Origin: Lithobates sylvaticus | Lineage: Eukaryota; Chordata; Amphibia; Anura; Ranidae | NCBI GenBank assembly: GCA_028564925.1 | Contig: CM053026.1 | Coordinates: forward strand, 132,220,150-132,284,149 | Length of the DNA: 64,000 bases | Reading direction: 5' to 3' | Shown: positions 33,355 to 44,365 of the stretch, piece after piece | Layout of the letters: each line of letters starts with the position of its first letter | Numbering within the stretch: the first letter of the stretch is position 1 | Program-made: the position numbers and the translations under genes | The notes under the pieces: generated by a model | What the model saw: only the letters and a program-made list of their open reading frames with translations | Told to the model about the DNA's origin: nothing | Database searches by the model: none

Positions 33355-34915
33355 TTCGAGTTGAAATAGTGAATTGTCAATATCCCCGCCACGTACATTG
33401 GTGGGTATATGTTCTAATGCTGAAAATTGAATGGCATGTAGGTCAAAATGGTGACATAATGCGACATGGCGGTTTATTGCTGTAGTAATTTTCTTTTTTT
33501 GGAGTGGTTTGATATGGTCTTGTATACGAATAGAAAATGCTCTTTTTGTTTTCCCTACGTAAAAGCTACCACATCGACAGGTAGCTAGGTATATCACACC
33601 TATAGTATTACAAGTTACCCTATATTTAATTTTGTGTAGTTTACCAGTAGGTAAAAGGGTATTGGTAGAATTTGAAAGGGTAATGCAGGAGTCACAGTGA
33701 CCACATGCAAAAGTACCTGGATTGGCTGAGGTGGTGTCGCTATATAAATTAAAATTACTAGAGGTGAGTCGGTCACTTAATGATGGTGATCGTCTATATG
33801 TGATTTCAGGATGAGTGTTCACATAGTTACTGATAATCGGGTCTGTGGACAGGAGGGGCCAAAATTTACTTAAGGTATCCTTTACTTGGCTAGATTGATT
33901 TGAATACTGGGTTATAAGACAAACAGACTGTATTGAATCTTGATTTTTATCTCGAAAGAATAATTTTTTTCTCTGTAATTCTTTTACTTTATTGAAAGAT
34001 TTTTTGAGTAATTTATGGCTGTAGCCTCTTTGTCTTAATCTTAAGTACAATTGATGTGATGATTTGTAAAAATCTTCATCGTTAGTACAGTTACGTCTTA
34101 TACGCAGGTATTGGCTATAGGGTATACTTCTTAGTAGGGATTTTGGATGAGCGCTGGAAGCGTGTAGAATGGTATTTCCCGCAGACGATTTTCTATAAAG
34201 TGAGGAATGAAGTTTTCCCTCTGTGTCTATATTAATTCTAAGATCTAAAAAAGTAATTGAAGTTTGACTGCAATCCAGTGTAAATTTTTAATTATAGGTA
34301 TTTTCCGATAAAGTTTGAAAAAATTCTTGTAGACCATTATATGTCCCTGTCCAAAAGATGAGGATGTCGTCGATATATCTTAGCCAGGTAAATATGTGTT
34401 GTGTAAAGTATAACAGTTTGGACTCGGATAGAACTTCGGCTTCCCACCCCCCCAGATACAGGTTGGCGTAGGAGGGGGCACATTTTGTCCCCATAGCCAC
34501 CCCCTGTATCTGGAGGAAGTGGGAACCAAAAGTGAAATAATTTCTGGTTAGAATAAATTTCAATAAGGATACTACAAATTCATTATATGATCTTGATTCA
34601 GGGCCACGTGCCTGCAGTTGTTTAGCTATAACTTCTACACCTCTTTTGTGTGGTATAGTATTATAGAGACATTCTACATCCAGGGCAACTAGAAAATAGT
34701 TTTTTGGAAGTTGTTTGTTTTCAAGAGTACGTAATAGGTGGATGGTATCTTTAAAATAGGACGGTAAAGAAGTCAAATGAGGGGCCAAATGCTTATCAAC
34801 CAGTTCACTTGCTTTTTCCATCACCTTCACAGCCAGACACAATTGGTCTGCCTGGTGGTTTGTTCATAGATTTATGAAGTTTAGGTAATGCATAAAAAAT
34901 GCACAAAAAATGACG
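33355..34915 (-). pseudogene. PLE A left copy: reverse transcriptase and GIY-YIG endonuclease remnant
   Basis: PLE proteins prime reverse transcription at chromosomal ends or nicks, and join an RT to a GIY-YIG endonuclease. The RT is seen as YALPKLHKSMNKPPGRPIVSG (about 34890-34830), VALDVECLYNTIPH (about 34695-34655), GVAMGTKCAPSYANL (about 34500-34455) and the catalytic YIDDILIF (about 34380-34357). A stop follows at about 34290. The linker has a zinc-ligand-like CGHCDSC (about 33707-33687). GIY-YIG follows with GVIYLATCRCGSFYVGKTKRAF (about 33605-33540) and a conserved His region. The last codons lie beyond PLE B. The domain order is that of endonuclease-bearing PLEs (Penelope, Poseidon and Neptune types). 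Confidence 0.85.
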
Positions 34916-34937
34916 GAAAAAGCAAGTGAACTGGGAA
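34799..34937. other. Head-to-head junction of the two PLE A copies
   Basis: GGAAAAAGCAAGTGAACTGG at 34918-34937 is the reverse complement of a segment at about 34800-34819, which codes for the same residues (EKASEL) in the left copy. The roughly 98 bp between them belongs to the left copy's RT. The right copy resumes about 95 codons further on, at EVLSEPKLL. The junction therefore has about 20 bp of homology and a deletion in the right copy. Confidence 0.8.
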
Positions 34938-36070
34938 GGCGAAGTTCTATCCGAGCCCAAACTGTTATACCTTACACAACACATATTTACCTGGCTAAGA
35001 TATATCGACGACATCCTCATCTTTTGGACAGGGACATATAATGATCTACAAGAATTTTTTCAAACTTTATCGGAAAATACCTATAATTTAAAATTTACAC
35101 TGGATTGCAGTCAAACTTCAATTACTTTTTTAGATCTTACAATTAATATAGACACAGAGGGAAAACTTCATTCCTCACTTTATAGAAAATCGTCTGCGGG
35201 AAATACCATTCTACACGCTTCCAGCGCTCATCCAAAATCCCTACTAAGAAGTATACCCTATAGCCAATACCTGCGTATAAGACATAACTGTACTAACGAC
35301 GAAGATTTTTACAAATCATCACATCAATTGTACTTAAGATTAAGACAAAGAGGCTACAGCCATAAATTACTCAAAAAATCTTTCAATAAAGTAAAAGAAT
35401 TACAGAGAAAAAAATTTATCTTTCGAGATAAAAATCAAGATTCAATACAGTCTTTTCTTCTTATAACCCAAATAAAGGATACCTTAAGTACATTTTGGCC
35501 CCTCCTGTCCACAGACCCGGTTATCAGTAACTATGTGAACACTTATCCTGAAATCACATATAGACGATCACCATCATTAAGTGACCGACTCACCTCTAGT
35601 CATTTTAATTTATATAGCGACTCCACCTCAGCCAATCCAGGTACTTTTGCATGTGGTCACTGTGACTACTGCATTACCCTTTCAAATTCTACCAATACCC
35701 TTTTACCTACTGGTAAACTACACAAAATTAAATATAGGGTAACTTGTAATACTATAGGTGGGATATACCTAGCTACCTGTCGATGTGGTAGCTTTTACGT
35801 AGGGAAAACAAAAAGAGCATTTTCTATTCGTATACAAGACCATATCAAACCACTCCAAAAAAAGAAAATTACTACAGCAATAAACCGCCACAATTATGTC
35901 ACAATTTTGACCTACATGCCATTCAATTTTCAGCATTAGAACATACGAATGTACGTGGCGGGGATATTGACAATTCACTACTTCAACTCGAAACTAGATG
36001 GATACATACTTTAGATGCCACTCGACCACCGGGCCTAAATGAGTACATTAGCTTCAAATCCTTTCTATAA
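34926..36070 (+). pseudogene. PLE A right copy: RT C-terminal part and GIY-YIG endonuclease
   Basis: An open frame of 337 codons contains FTWLRYIDDILIFWTGTY (about 34987-35040) with the catalytic YIDD, TFLDLTINIDTEGKLHSSLYRK (about 35124-35190), the RT thumb with SLLRSIPYSQYLRIRHNC, the ligand motif CGHCDYC (about 35653-35673) and GIYLATCRCGSFYVGKTKRAFSIRIQDH (about 35760-35843). Near 35890 a frame change occurs; the last 60 codons (ending GLNEYISFKSFL) are read in another frame to the stop. The RT part upstream of YIDD is absent. It differs from the left copy by a few substitutions and small indels, so the two copies are close relatives. Confidence 0.85.
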
Positions 36071-37954
36071 ACTTTCTTTTTTGCACAGGTTTGACGTTAT
36101 TATGTCCCCCTGAATCTTCCAGTCCTAACATATAAAACTGTTCCAAAACTATACTATTTCCTTATCATTCCCATCATACAATTTTCTAATTTACTTATTT
36201 ATTTGTTACCAGTTCCTTCTCCCTTCCCTAACATCTCTTCCCTGCTATTTATAGCGCACAGAGGATACCTCTATTCCCTGCCAAAGCCTGCTCCATTTAA
36301 AATAATTACAAAACATCTATTCTAAACATATATCAAACTTCTTAATAGATAACCCAACTCTGAATTTCTATGGGAATAGATTAGTCTATATTCGTTCAAT
36401 CAATGTCAAACAAACTATTCCGCATTACTTGTCTTTTTTTTTCTAATTTTTGTCTTTTTGTCTACCGTTTAATATATCAAATGCATGTAAATCTACTAAA
36501 ACATTATTATGTACCAAAACATTTTATATTTTTTGTATGGGTGTTAATAATAAATATATCCATACACATCATTAATAGTAAATGTATTAAATTTTGTTTT
36601 GTATCGACACTGTTATAATCTGATGGTCATTGTGTTTCAGATGGTCCTTGCTCTGATGGGGGCACTCAGGGTAGAGGGTACGGGATGTCTGGCTGTGTGT
36701 GCCTCTCTTTGTTCATCCCTTTTCCATCTGCTATACCCCTAATCCCTTTGGGCCACCAGCTTTTCCCGTTCTAATTGGTCATTCTTAGGGACCGGCGATA
36801 TACCAGGGCGGAGTGTGCTTGGCTAGGAGGACCTTCAGTGGCCTAGTATGGACACCCAAGGGCGGTGCTATCATATACTGCTAGCCCGCCCACCTTAGCC
36901 TCTGCAACCCAATGCGCAGTTGCCGCAATGACGTCATCGCGCGGCATGACGCCCGGATTCCTTGCATTATGGACCTTGTAGGCCCATAAGGAGTCTGTGC
37001 GCTTGCGCATGCGCAGAGGCTCACCGCATCCGCTGATTGAAGGGCATCTATCCACGCCCTCCAATCTGGAAGACACTACTTATAGCCGGCACTCATTCGA
37101 GTACCGGACATTGGAGGCGCCTGACGCAGTTACACCTATTCCTAAAAGTAAGTTATTTTTACTTAAACTTTCAATACTGGCTCTCTTGCATACCCGCCTT
37201 TAGCTTTCTAAAATCCTTCCAATATTCCCCATTGTTTCTAGGGGATAATACCTTGCCTATATCCATGAACTTTAAACCAATTTGGGACTAAGTACTAGCC
37301 AGTCTCTCAGCTCATATCAATGTAACTATAAGCAGGTATGTTTCCTCACACCCCAACCTTATCTCATTGACCAACTAATTATCATTAATTCATTTATGCT
37401 AATATTCCACATATTAACCCTGTTAGGTGCCTCCCTACCATCTAAAGATCTATATTGTCCGAGTCCTTCCAATTTTAGCTTCTTGTTTTATACAATTAAA
37501 GTGAGTACTGAGACTTTAGTCCTTTCACAGCGATATTCCATACACTTGTGGAGCTTTTTTCCACAATTGGGCAACACTGTGCTTAATTTTTGTTCTGAAA
37601 CGATGATAAATTTAAATATATGCAACCTAATTATGACACTTATTGCTAGGTCTAGTTTGTCTTCTGCTACCTACTGAACAGGCACCCTTCAGGCTACCCG
37701 GCCTTGGTTCTCGCCGATTTCCTTACTTTATACCACCTGCCAGTGACTACAGGGTAAGCAGGGATATGGATTATGAGGTTTATATGTCCGTCTTAGCATG
37801 GACTGATTGGATGGATAGTTTGATGCACCTTACTGCCCCCCTTTACCTTTTCTCCCCTGCCCCCCACCTAGAGTATGTATTGTCTGGTCCATGTACTATC
37901 AGTAATTTTTGTTATTCCTTTAATACAGATATAACTCTCTACCTAGCAGGCCAG
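36071..37954 (+). other. PLE A 3' non-coding region
   Basis: This is the non-coding 3' region of the right copy and is matched in inverted order by 28544-30431. Short frames are conserved between the two copies only because the DNA is. It contains a CpG-rich block with GCGCTTGCGCATGCGC (about 36999-37015). Confidence 0.7.
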
Positions 37955-37990
37955 CCCCGAGGAAGCCATGTCTATGGCGAAACATGTCGG
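37955..37990 (+). ncRNA. Hammerhead-like motif, PLE A right copy (degenerate core)
   Basis: Core CCGAGGA (37957-37963), spacer A, stem II GCCAT (37965-37969) with ATGGC (37974-37978), GAAA (37979-37982), CATG (37983-37986), TC (37987-37988). One core base deviates, at a different position from the left copy, which implies that the parent had an intact core. Confidence 0.6.
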
Positions 37991-38303
37991 ATAGTAAAAT
38001 GGCCTGCATTACTTATTCAGGGTTATCCATACAACTTAATTGATTATTTTGCTTTTGTTCATATCATGTATCTTGAAATCAGTGAATCATATGCATAATT
38101 GTATTGTCATTATTTGTTCACTATTGGGGCCTTTGAGCATATGTATTTTTGCCATTAGGCACTCATTAGTGTAAAATTTATTTTTCATGAATTTTCTCTT
38201 TTTTGATATAAAATATTCTAAATAAAATTATATATTTTTTCAAATAAGCATTGAATTGTCAACAACCCTTATTCTTCATTCTGACTTTTGCACTGCCATA
38301 ATC

Positions 38304-38730
38304 TTATGTCCTTCAGTTATAACCAAGTCTGTGGCAGAGACTTTTCATTTCCAAGTTCTACAACCAAGTCTGTGGCAGAGACTTTTCTTTATCTGAATCA
38401 CCTATCGGCTGCTAAATTCACTGAGAGGAGATTTATCCGATAGCTGTAATATCCAGTTGCGAATGGCTATTCCCTGGATTTCATAGTGAGAGATATTCAG
38501 TTTCAAGCAGTTCCAAGAGTACCTAAACTTCCTACCTATACCCTCTAGTCCTTTATTGAGAGACTGTGTTTTGTCTACCATTTTGCAAATAAAAATCCCT
38601 AAAGTGGATCCAGTGTCAGTCTCCACAGTTCCTTTGGGCCATCTACCTCGGGAAACCCCTAGACGCATACAAGGTCAAGAAGGTAACGGCAAGTCCAAAA
38701 ATAACCAGCAGATCCTTCGGGGGTTAGTGC

Positions 38731-38734
<4 letters not shown>
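38304..38734 (+). mobile_element. LTR-like sequence, right part
   Basis: This is the continuation of the element that starts at 27593. It holds an AAATAAAAAT polyadenylation-like signal (about 38587) and ends GTTAGTGCTACA, then an AT repeat. A 22-bp repeat, AACCAAGTCTGTGGCAGAGAC, occurs twice (about 38322 and 38362). No coding is seen. It is a fossil. Confidence 0.45.
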
Positions 38735-38802
<68 letters not shown>

Positions 38803-38806
38803 ACTG
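38735..38806. repeat. (TA)n/(TG)n microsatellite
   Basis: TA repeats run to about 38783, broken once by CAG, followed by nine TG units. Confidence 0.95.
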
Positions 38807-39146
38807 TGTATATTTTTTTGTCCATGTTTAAACTTATTATAATGCATAACCTAAAACAGAATGGATTAGATCGAAAAGATCATAAAAAATAGTTCACTGA
38901 ACATGACTAAAGTTCAAGTGATTAATCTGAAACTCACTGAAGTCAATGGGGGCCGAATGCTAAAAAAAAACAATAATAGCAATTTTATAGGCTAATAAGC
39001 AATATTGTCAAACAAATGGCATGGGTGTTGTACACTGGCCGAGGGAACATGTCCCAAAGCAAAAAGGAAATTGTTAAAACATTTGTTTGACTGGGGACAG
39101 TGATGTATCAATGCTTACAGTGAAACATTAAAAATGCAAAACTCCA

Positions 39147-39570
39147 TTAACTATTTCTAGACCGAGCCTATTTCTAACACTTGTTGTTTACAAGATAAAA
39201 TCTGTATTTTTTGCTAGAAAATTACTTACAACCAACAAACATTATATACAATTTTATAGCAAAGACTTTAGAGAATAAAATGGCATTCATTGCAATATTT
39301 TCTGTCACACAGTATTTGCGCAGCGGTCTTTCAAACACATTTTTTTAGGAAAAAAATACACTTCACTAATTCTAAAAAAAACTAAGCAGTAAAGATAGCC
39401 CAATTTTTTTGTATATTGTGAAAGATGATGTTACGTAGCATAAATAGATACCTAACATGTTACCCTTTAAAATTGCACGCACTCATGGAATGGCGACAAT
39501 TTATGGTACTTAAAAATCTCCATAGGCAACGCTTTAAAAAAAATTACGTTTACCAGTTTAGAGTTACAGA
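39147..39570 (-). mobile_element. Old partial copy of the 44366-45589 element family
   Basis: The stretch resembles the reverse complement of about 45140-45589, for example TGCGCAG..., the CCCAATTTTTTTG block, a CATTATGTGAAAGATGA-like block and the CATGGAATGGCG block. It begins at a TTAA (39147). It is degenerate and its right end is not clear. Confidence 0.55.
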
Positions 39571-40029
39571 GGAAAAAAAAGGAAGTAAAATATCAAAAAA
39601 TATAGAAAGAATATCTAAAAAGCATATGAAAAAATTACCATTTAAAAAAATTATATATAATCCAAAATTATATAAAGAAAGACAAAATTTTTAGCTAAAA
39701 TAACAAAAATCATAAGAAAAACGTATTTGAAAAAAATATATAAGAGATAATAAAAAAAGTTACCATAAAAATATATAAATATACAGTATATACTGTAGAT
39801 AGATAGACACATCCATGCTTGGAGTGGCTGGCGGCGAGATGACAGGTGTGCTCACCATCAAGGCTGTGGAAAGACAAGCTGAATACGCCTCCGTCAACTC
39901 AAAAATTGAAAAAAATGCAGTTACCAAAAATTTTTTTTTTATTTTAAAATAAAAAGAATAAAGAATTAAAAGTGTCATGAACTGTAATGCAATGTCCATC
40001 CACAACTTAGTCTTTTGGATTGTGTCATT
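39571..40029. other. No recognised feature
   Basis: A-rich, low-complexity DNA (39570-39780) followed by 250 bp with nothing recognisable. Confidence 0.3.
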
Positions 40030-40820
40030 ATTGCGTAGGTGAGACAGGTCCGAAATGTCAGAATGTACCTCAACAACCGCATTGATGTCCGTTTGTTAGA
40101 TGTCTCTTGTCATTTAACATGGGAGACCCAGCAAAGCACATGCACAGGGCAGAGAGTACAGGCAAATGAGCAAATGACACGAGAACTTCCTATACAGACA
40201 AGATTTTCCTGCAGGAATTTTCCGTAGGTGAACATGAAGCATTTTTGCACAGCGCTGGGTTGATCGTGGACTTGGGTGAGTTTTCAAGAAGGGGAGTAGA
40301 TGGAACAATTTTAAATTAATCTGTATCTATTATAATGCAGATAACCTAAAAGATCAAGGAATCCACTTGCTGTATTCTGAACAAGCAGATGTTCTTGAGA
40401 TAGCCTTCACTGCATTTGAAAAGAATGAGGACAACTTCAGGCATTCTACAAACAACCAACCGGATGTGAGTGTCCAGGTAGTCAACCTTTTGCCATCATC
40501 CTCAAGTATGAACGCAAGTGATGCCAACTTACAAACAAGTACAGCATATGCGAATGACAACTTGGTATCTTATACTTCACCAATGGGCATGTGACGTGGA
40601 TGTACCATATCTCACACATGAAATCTTGACTAAGAACAACTTATTTTGACCAACAGCAGAGCGAGATGTTTCATTAAGCTAAAATAGAACATCAGAAAAT
40701 GTTAGAGGGTCATTTAAAGGCCATTGAAGGTGAAATTAAGAGCATGAAGAGCATGTATCAAGGCATTCTTTTTAAATACGACAGGTTATCGACAAATGAA
40801 AAAGGAGTTACTCAGTAAGT
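40030..40820 (+). pseudogene. Possible unrecognised gene remnant with a coiled-coil end
   Basis: I do not recognise this. A 75-codon frame (40367-40594) is Ser/Asn-rich and low in charge. After it, a frame at about 40683-40818 reads HQKMLEGHLKAIEGEIKSMK and MYQGILFKYDRLS, a plausible amphipathic helix. The pattern of a polar linker followed by a C-terminal helix resembles Myb/SANT-type DNA-binding proteins that accompany Harbinger transposons in vertebrates, but no Myb domain is visible. No splice structure can be claimed. It could also be chance. Confidence 0.25.
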
Positions 40821-40959
40821 GGCATAACAAGTCTTCAAGCATTAATCTACTGCCTGATTTCTCCACTCCTGCTGTTCCCGTCCCATCGTGTTTTAACTAT
40901 ATCTTTCAGTTTTATGTAGAATGTATATTTTTTTATATGTGACAGTATTGCACTGCATT

Positions 40960-41400
40960 AAAAAGTAACTAAAGGAAAAATAAAATGTTTTTGTTTTGGC
41001 TACATGGGAGAGGGACTTGTCACCTAGTTGTCTCTGCTCCCAGTAGGGAGATTCACTCTCTATTTCTACATTTTCTCCTTATCATTGAAAGTGAGTAGCG
41101 AGAGGACAAGAAAATCCCACATTTTGGGTTGACACAACCACACTAATAGAGCGGAAATCTCCTCAATGGGAACCAAAACAAGGGTTCTAACCCTCCTTTA
41201 CTCTATCCTAAATTAAAAAATGACATCTCCCCTGCCCCTCATAAACAAAAATAACTAAGTAGGAATTGTCAGTGTTGGGGCTACCAGAAAAGAGCATTTT
41301 TTTTAAGTTATGTTATGTGAAATCTGAAGTAGGTGTTATTTCAATCTGGCTGAAAAAGTGAAAATACACTTACAATGATATTAAAGGCACATGTTTTTTT
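40960..41400. other. Possible MITE-like dispersed repeat
   Basis: GTAACTAAAGG...ATGTTTTTGTTTTGG at the left (about 40966) resembles the left end of the MITE at 43838. The inner block has the same GGGAGAGGGA...TCACTCTC character. The right boundary is not seen. Confidence 0.25.
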
Positions 41401-41402
41401 TT

Positions 41403-42213
41403 TTAACCTCCTAGGTGGTAATCCCGAGGCTGGCTCGGGTTCAGTTTTTTCTGCTAGGAGCGGTAACCCCGAGCCAGACTCGGGCTGCATTGCAGGATAC
41501 AGGGGGGGAAGTTACTTACCTTTTCCCCTGGATCCTGCAATGTCTCCCCGCTATGTGAGCGAGCCGTCCGCTCGCTCGATTCACACAGTGCCGAGTGCCG
41601 CTGATCTCCGTTCCCTGCGACGTTCCGACGCACGGGAGCGGAGATCGGCGCCAAATTCAAAAAAGTTTAAAAACACAACACACATACAGTACTGTAATCT
41701 TACAGATTACAGTACTGTATACAAAAAATACACATCCCCTTTGTCCCTAGTGGTCTGCCCAGTGCCCTGCATGTCATTTTATATAATAAAAAGATTTTTT
41801 TTCTGCCTGGAAACTGGAGATTGTTCATAGCAACCAAAAAGTGTCCCTTTATGTCAAAAGTGGTTTTAGACCAGCTAGAAAACACCGATAAAAAATTTGA
41901 ATCACAATTTATCATCAAACAATAAATTTAATGACAGCGACTATTCTGCAACTAAGCAAATTTCAGTGTTTTTGATTTGATTACATTATTGAATCATTTT
42001 TATATATATTTTTATTATATTATAATTTATGATTTTGTGTTTCAAACTTTATCATACCTGGGATGTCTACTAGACTCTGGTTCGGACAGATTTAAGTGAG
42101 TTATTCATAAGAATTGCATGCCTACAATATAAAAACGCCAAATTTCCATGCAAAATAATTGTACCGCTTTCAGCACAAAATTCCAGCCAGAATCATACCG
42201 CCAGGGAGGTTAA
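41403..42213. mobile_element. TTAA-flanked non-autonomous element (CCTCCTAGGTGGTA ends)
   Basis: An 811-bp element lies between TTAA sites 41403-41406 and 42210-42213. Its ends are inverted: CCTCCTAGGTGGTA on the left and TACCGCCAGGGAGG on the right (12 of 14 match). The first 90 bp contain two CCCGAG..CTCGGG blocks that can fold back. It has no coding. The TTAA target suggests a piggyBac-type enzyme. Confidence 0.8.
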
Positions 42214-42760
42214 AGAACACACATGTTATACTTACCTGCTTTGTGCAGTGGTTTTGCACAAAGCAAACCCAATCCTCCTCTTCTCAGGTCCTTCACCAGC
42301 ACTCTGGGCCCCTGCCTCCTGTCAAGTGCTCCTATAATAAGTAGCTTGCCATGGGGGTATCCAAGAAGGCTCGCTCCTGAGCCACTGCTCTGTATGTCCA
42401 TTAACACATGGAGCATGTCTTGGCCCTGTCCTGCCCCCCCACAACTCCTCATTGGCTCACTGGCTGTGATTGACAGTAGCGGGGGCCCATGGCTCTCATT
42501 GCTGTCTCAGCCAATGAGGAGGAAGAGACCCGAGAGAGCCGGTGCTCTTGTGCACATCCCTTGATCGAGATGGGGCTAAGGTAAAGCAGCAACACACCAA
42601 AATAGCAAACTGTGTAAAAATGTATGCAATTTCAGCTGGCCATATATGTCCATTTGCTGAAGGTTTAACAGTAAAGATGAGCAGAGTGATTACAGCAAAA
42701 TTGAGCTTTATTTAACTGATATACAAATTTCACAGTCTGTTAAATCTGTCCATTTCACCC
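42214..42760. other. GC-rich stretch without gene; small hairpin
   Basis: GCTTTGTGCA (42239-42248) and TGCACAAAGC (42255-42264) are exact reverse complements. The following 280 bp are C-rich with CCAATGAGGAGG (about 42511) and CCTCATTGG blocks that pair with each other. This is probably another repeat; no ends were found. Confidence 0.3.
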
Positions 42761-43692
42761 TTAACCCCTTCAATACCCGCCCATAGTCATATGACGCCCA
42801 CAAGGTGGATCTACCATCCTGGGTGGGCGTCATATGACGTTCTCCCATTCCCGGCCGCCTGAGGGGCGCGCACGCGCGCCCGCGGTGTCGCTCGGGACCC
42901 GGTGCGGGTGCCCGGCGGCCTCGATGTAAACACACAGCTCCATGTCCTGTCAGCGAGCAGGAGACCGATCATGTGATCCCAGCACGGAGGAACACATGAT
43001 CGGTCTCCTCCCCTTGAGTCCCCTCCCCCCACAGTTAGAATCACACATTTAGGGAAAACATTAACCCCTCCCCGCCCCTAGTGTTAACCCCTTCCCTGCC
43101 AGTCACATTTACACAGTAATCAATGCAATTTTATAGCAACAATAGCTGTGTAAATGTGAATGGTCCCAAAAATGTGTCAAAAGTGTCCGAAGTGTCCGCC
43201 GCAATGTCGCAGTCATGAAAAAAAAAAATCGCAGATCGCCGCCATTACTAGTTAAAAAAAAAAAAAAAAATGCAATAAATCTATCCCCTATTTTGTAGAC
43301 GCTATAACTTTTGCGCAAACCGATCAATATACGCTTATTGCGTTTTTTTTTACCAAAAATATGTAGAAGAATACGTATCGGCCTAAACTGAGGAAAAAAA
43401 TTATTATTTTTTTTTAAAAATGGGATATTTATTATAGCAAAAAGTAAAAAATATTGTGCTTTTTTTCAAAATTGTCGCTCTTCTTTTGTTTATAGCGCAA
43501 AAAATAAAAACCGCAGGGGCGATCAAATACCACCAAAAGAAAGCTCTATTTGTGGGAAAAAAAGGACGTCAATTTTGTTTGGGTGTAACGTCGCACGACC
43601 GCGCAATTGTCAGTTAAAGCGACGCAGTGCCGAATCGCAAAAAGTGCTCTGGTAAGGAAGGGTGAAAAATGGCCCGGTGCTGAAGCGGTTAA
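42761..43692 (+). mobile_element. Non-autonomous piggyBac-type element, copy 1
   Basis: 932 bp between TTAA sites. The left end (CCCCTTCAATACCCG, then a hairpin with arms 42786-42801 and 42823-42838) matches the transposase-5' end of the piggyBac element at 61820. The right end (GGTAAGGAAGGGTG, then GAAGCGG) matches the other end of that element. Inside, the block GCTATAACTTTTGCGCAAACC (about 43302) is shared by all copies in the window. No coding is seen. Confidence 0.85.
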
Positions 43693-43837
43693 AAAAAAAC
43701 AAAAAAAATTGTGTTGATTTAATGCATTTTGATGAAAACTGTGATGAAAGTTTATCAATGAAAACTGTTAATTGTTATCCTTATTTTATCGTATGCTTAG
43801 TTTGCATTGCCCATGTTGGTCCTAGTTTTGGTTTAAA

Positions 43838-44235
43838 GTAGAACTAAGGCCAACATATTTTGTTTTTCATTTTGGATAGAGTAAGGGAGGATTATAACCC
43901 CTTTGTTTTTTTTCCATTTGTCCCATTGGGGAAATATCTCTTCACTTCCTGTTTCATAGCCACAACAAGAAGTGAGAGGAAGTCCTTCCAATGTGAGGGC
44001 AATCGCCAGTTGCCGCCAGGGTCACTAAAACTAACATCCTTATTGAAAGATTCCCTTTCTATTCCTGTTCTGGTGAGAAATCAAAATTTTGGATTTTCTT
44101 TCATTTTCATTTTCATTTACACTAGTCAGCTGAGAAAAATGTGAGAAGGTGAGGGACACAGATAGCAATAAAAACCTGATGAGTGTCTCCACTCTATCTA
44201 AAACTTAAAAAAAAAAAAGTTTGGTTTTAGTATTA
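43838..44235. mobile_element. MITE with TTTAAAGTAGAACTAAGGC-like ends
   Basis: Left GTTTAAAGTAGAACTAAGGC and right GGTTTTAGTATTACCTAAA are imperfect inverted repeats. The interior has CACTTCCTGTTTC and AAGAAGTGAGAGGAAGT, which can pair. No coding is seen. The superfamily is unknown. Confidence 0.5.
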
Positions 44236-44365
44236 CCTAAATTTCCTCTATAGGCTTTATCTAGGTATTATTTTAAATGTTTTCAATTTATTTTGTCTTC
44301 ATGAAAATGGCAAAAGGATCATAGCTTAAATCCATGTACTTTATTTAGACTTAGAAGTTCAAAAT

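Larger units (their letters stand above)
28221..34915 (-). mobile_element. Penelope-like element A, left copy (carries PLE B)
   Basis: Read on the - strand: RT (34915-34288), linker and GIY-YIG (34050-33355), the interruption by PLE B (30510-33338), the last codons (30509-30432), then a 2.2-kb 3' region ending near 28221. Its 3' region is an inverted copy of 36071-38303. The copy starts in mid-RT at a head-to-head junction with the right copy, so both are 5'-truncated. Confidence 0.85.
34916..38303 (+). mobile_element. Penelope-like element A, right copy
   Basis: This is the + strand partner: RT from the YIDD block onward, GIY-YIG, stop at 36068-36070, then a 2.2-kb 3' region ending with an AATAAAATT signal near 38219 and CCATAATC near 38303. 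The 3' region mirrors 28221-30431 in the left copy. Confidence 0.85.

Noticed and set aside
42795-43044. CpG-rich block as a host CpG island or promoter
   Set aside because: It is inside a non-autonomous piggyBac-type copy and recurs in the copy at 62693, so it belongs to the repeat.
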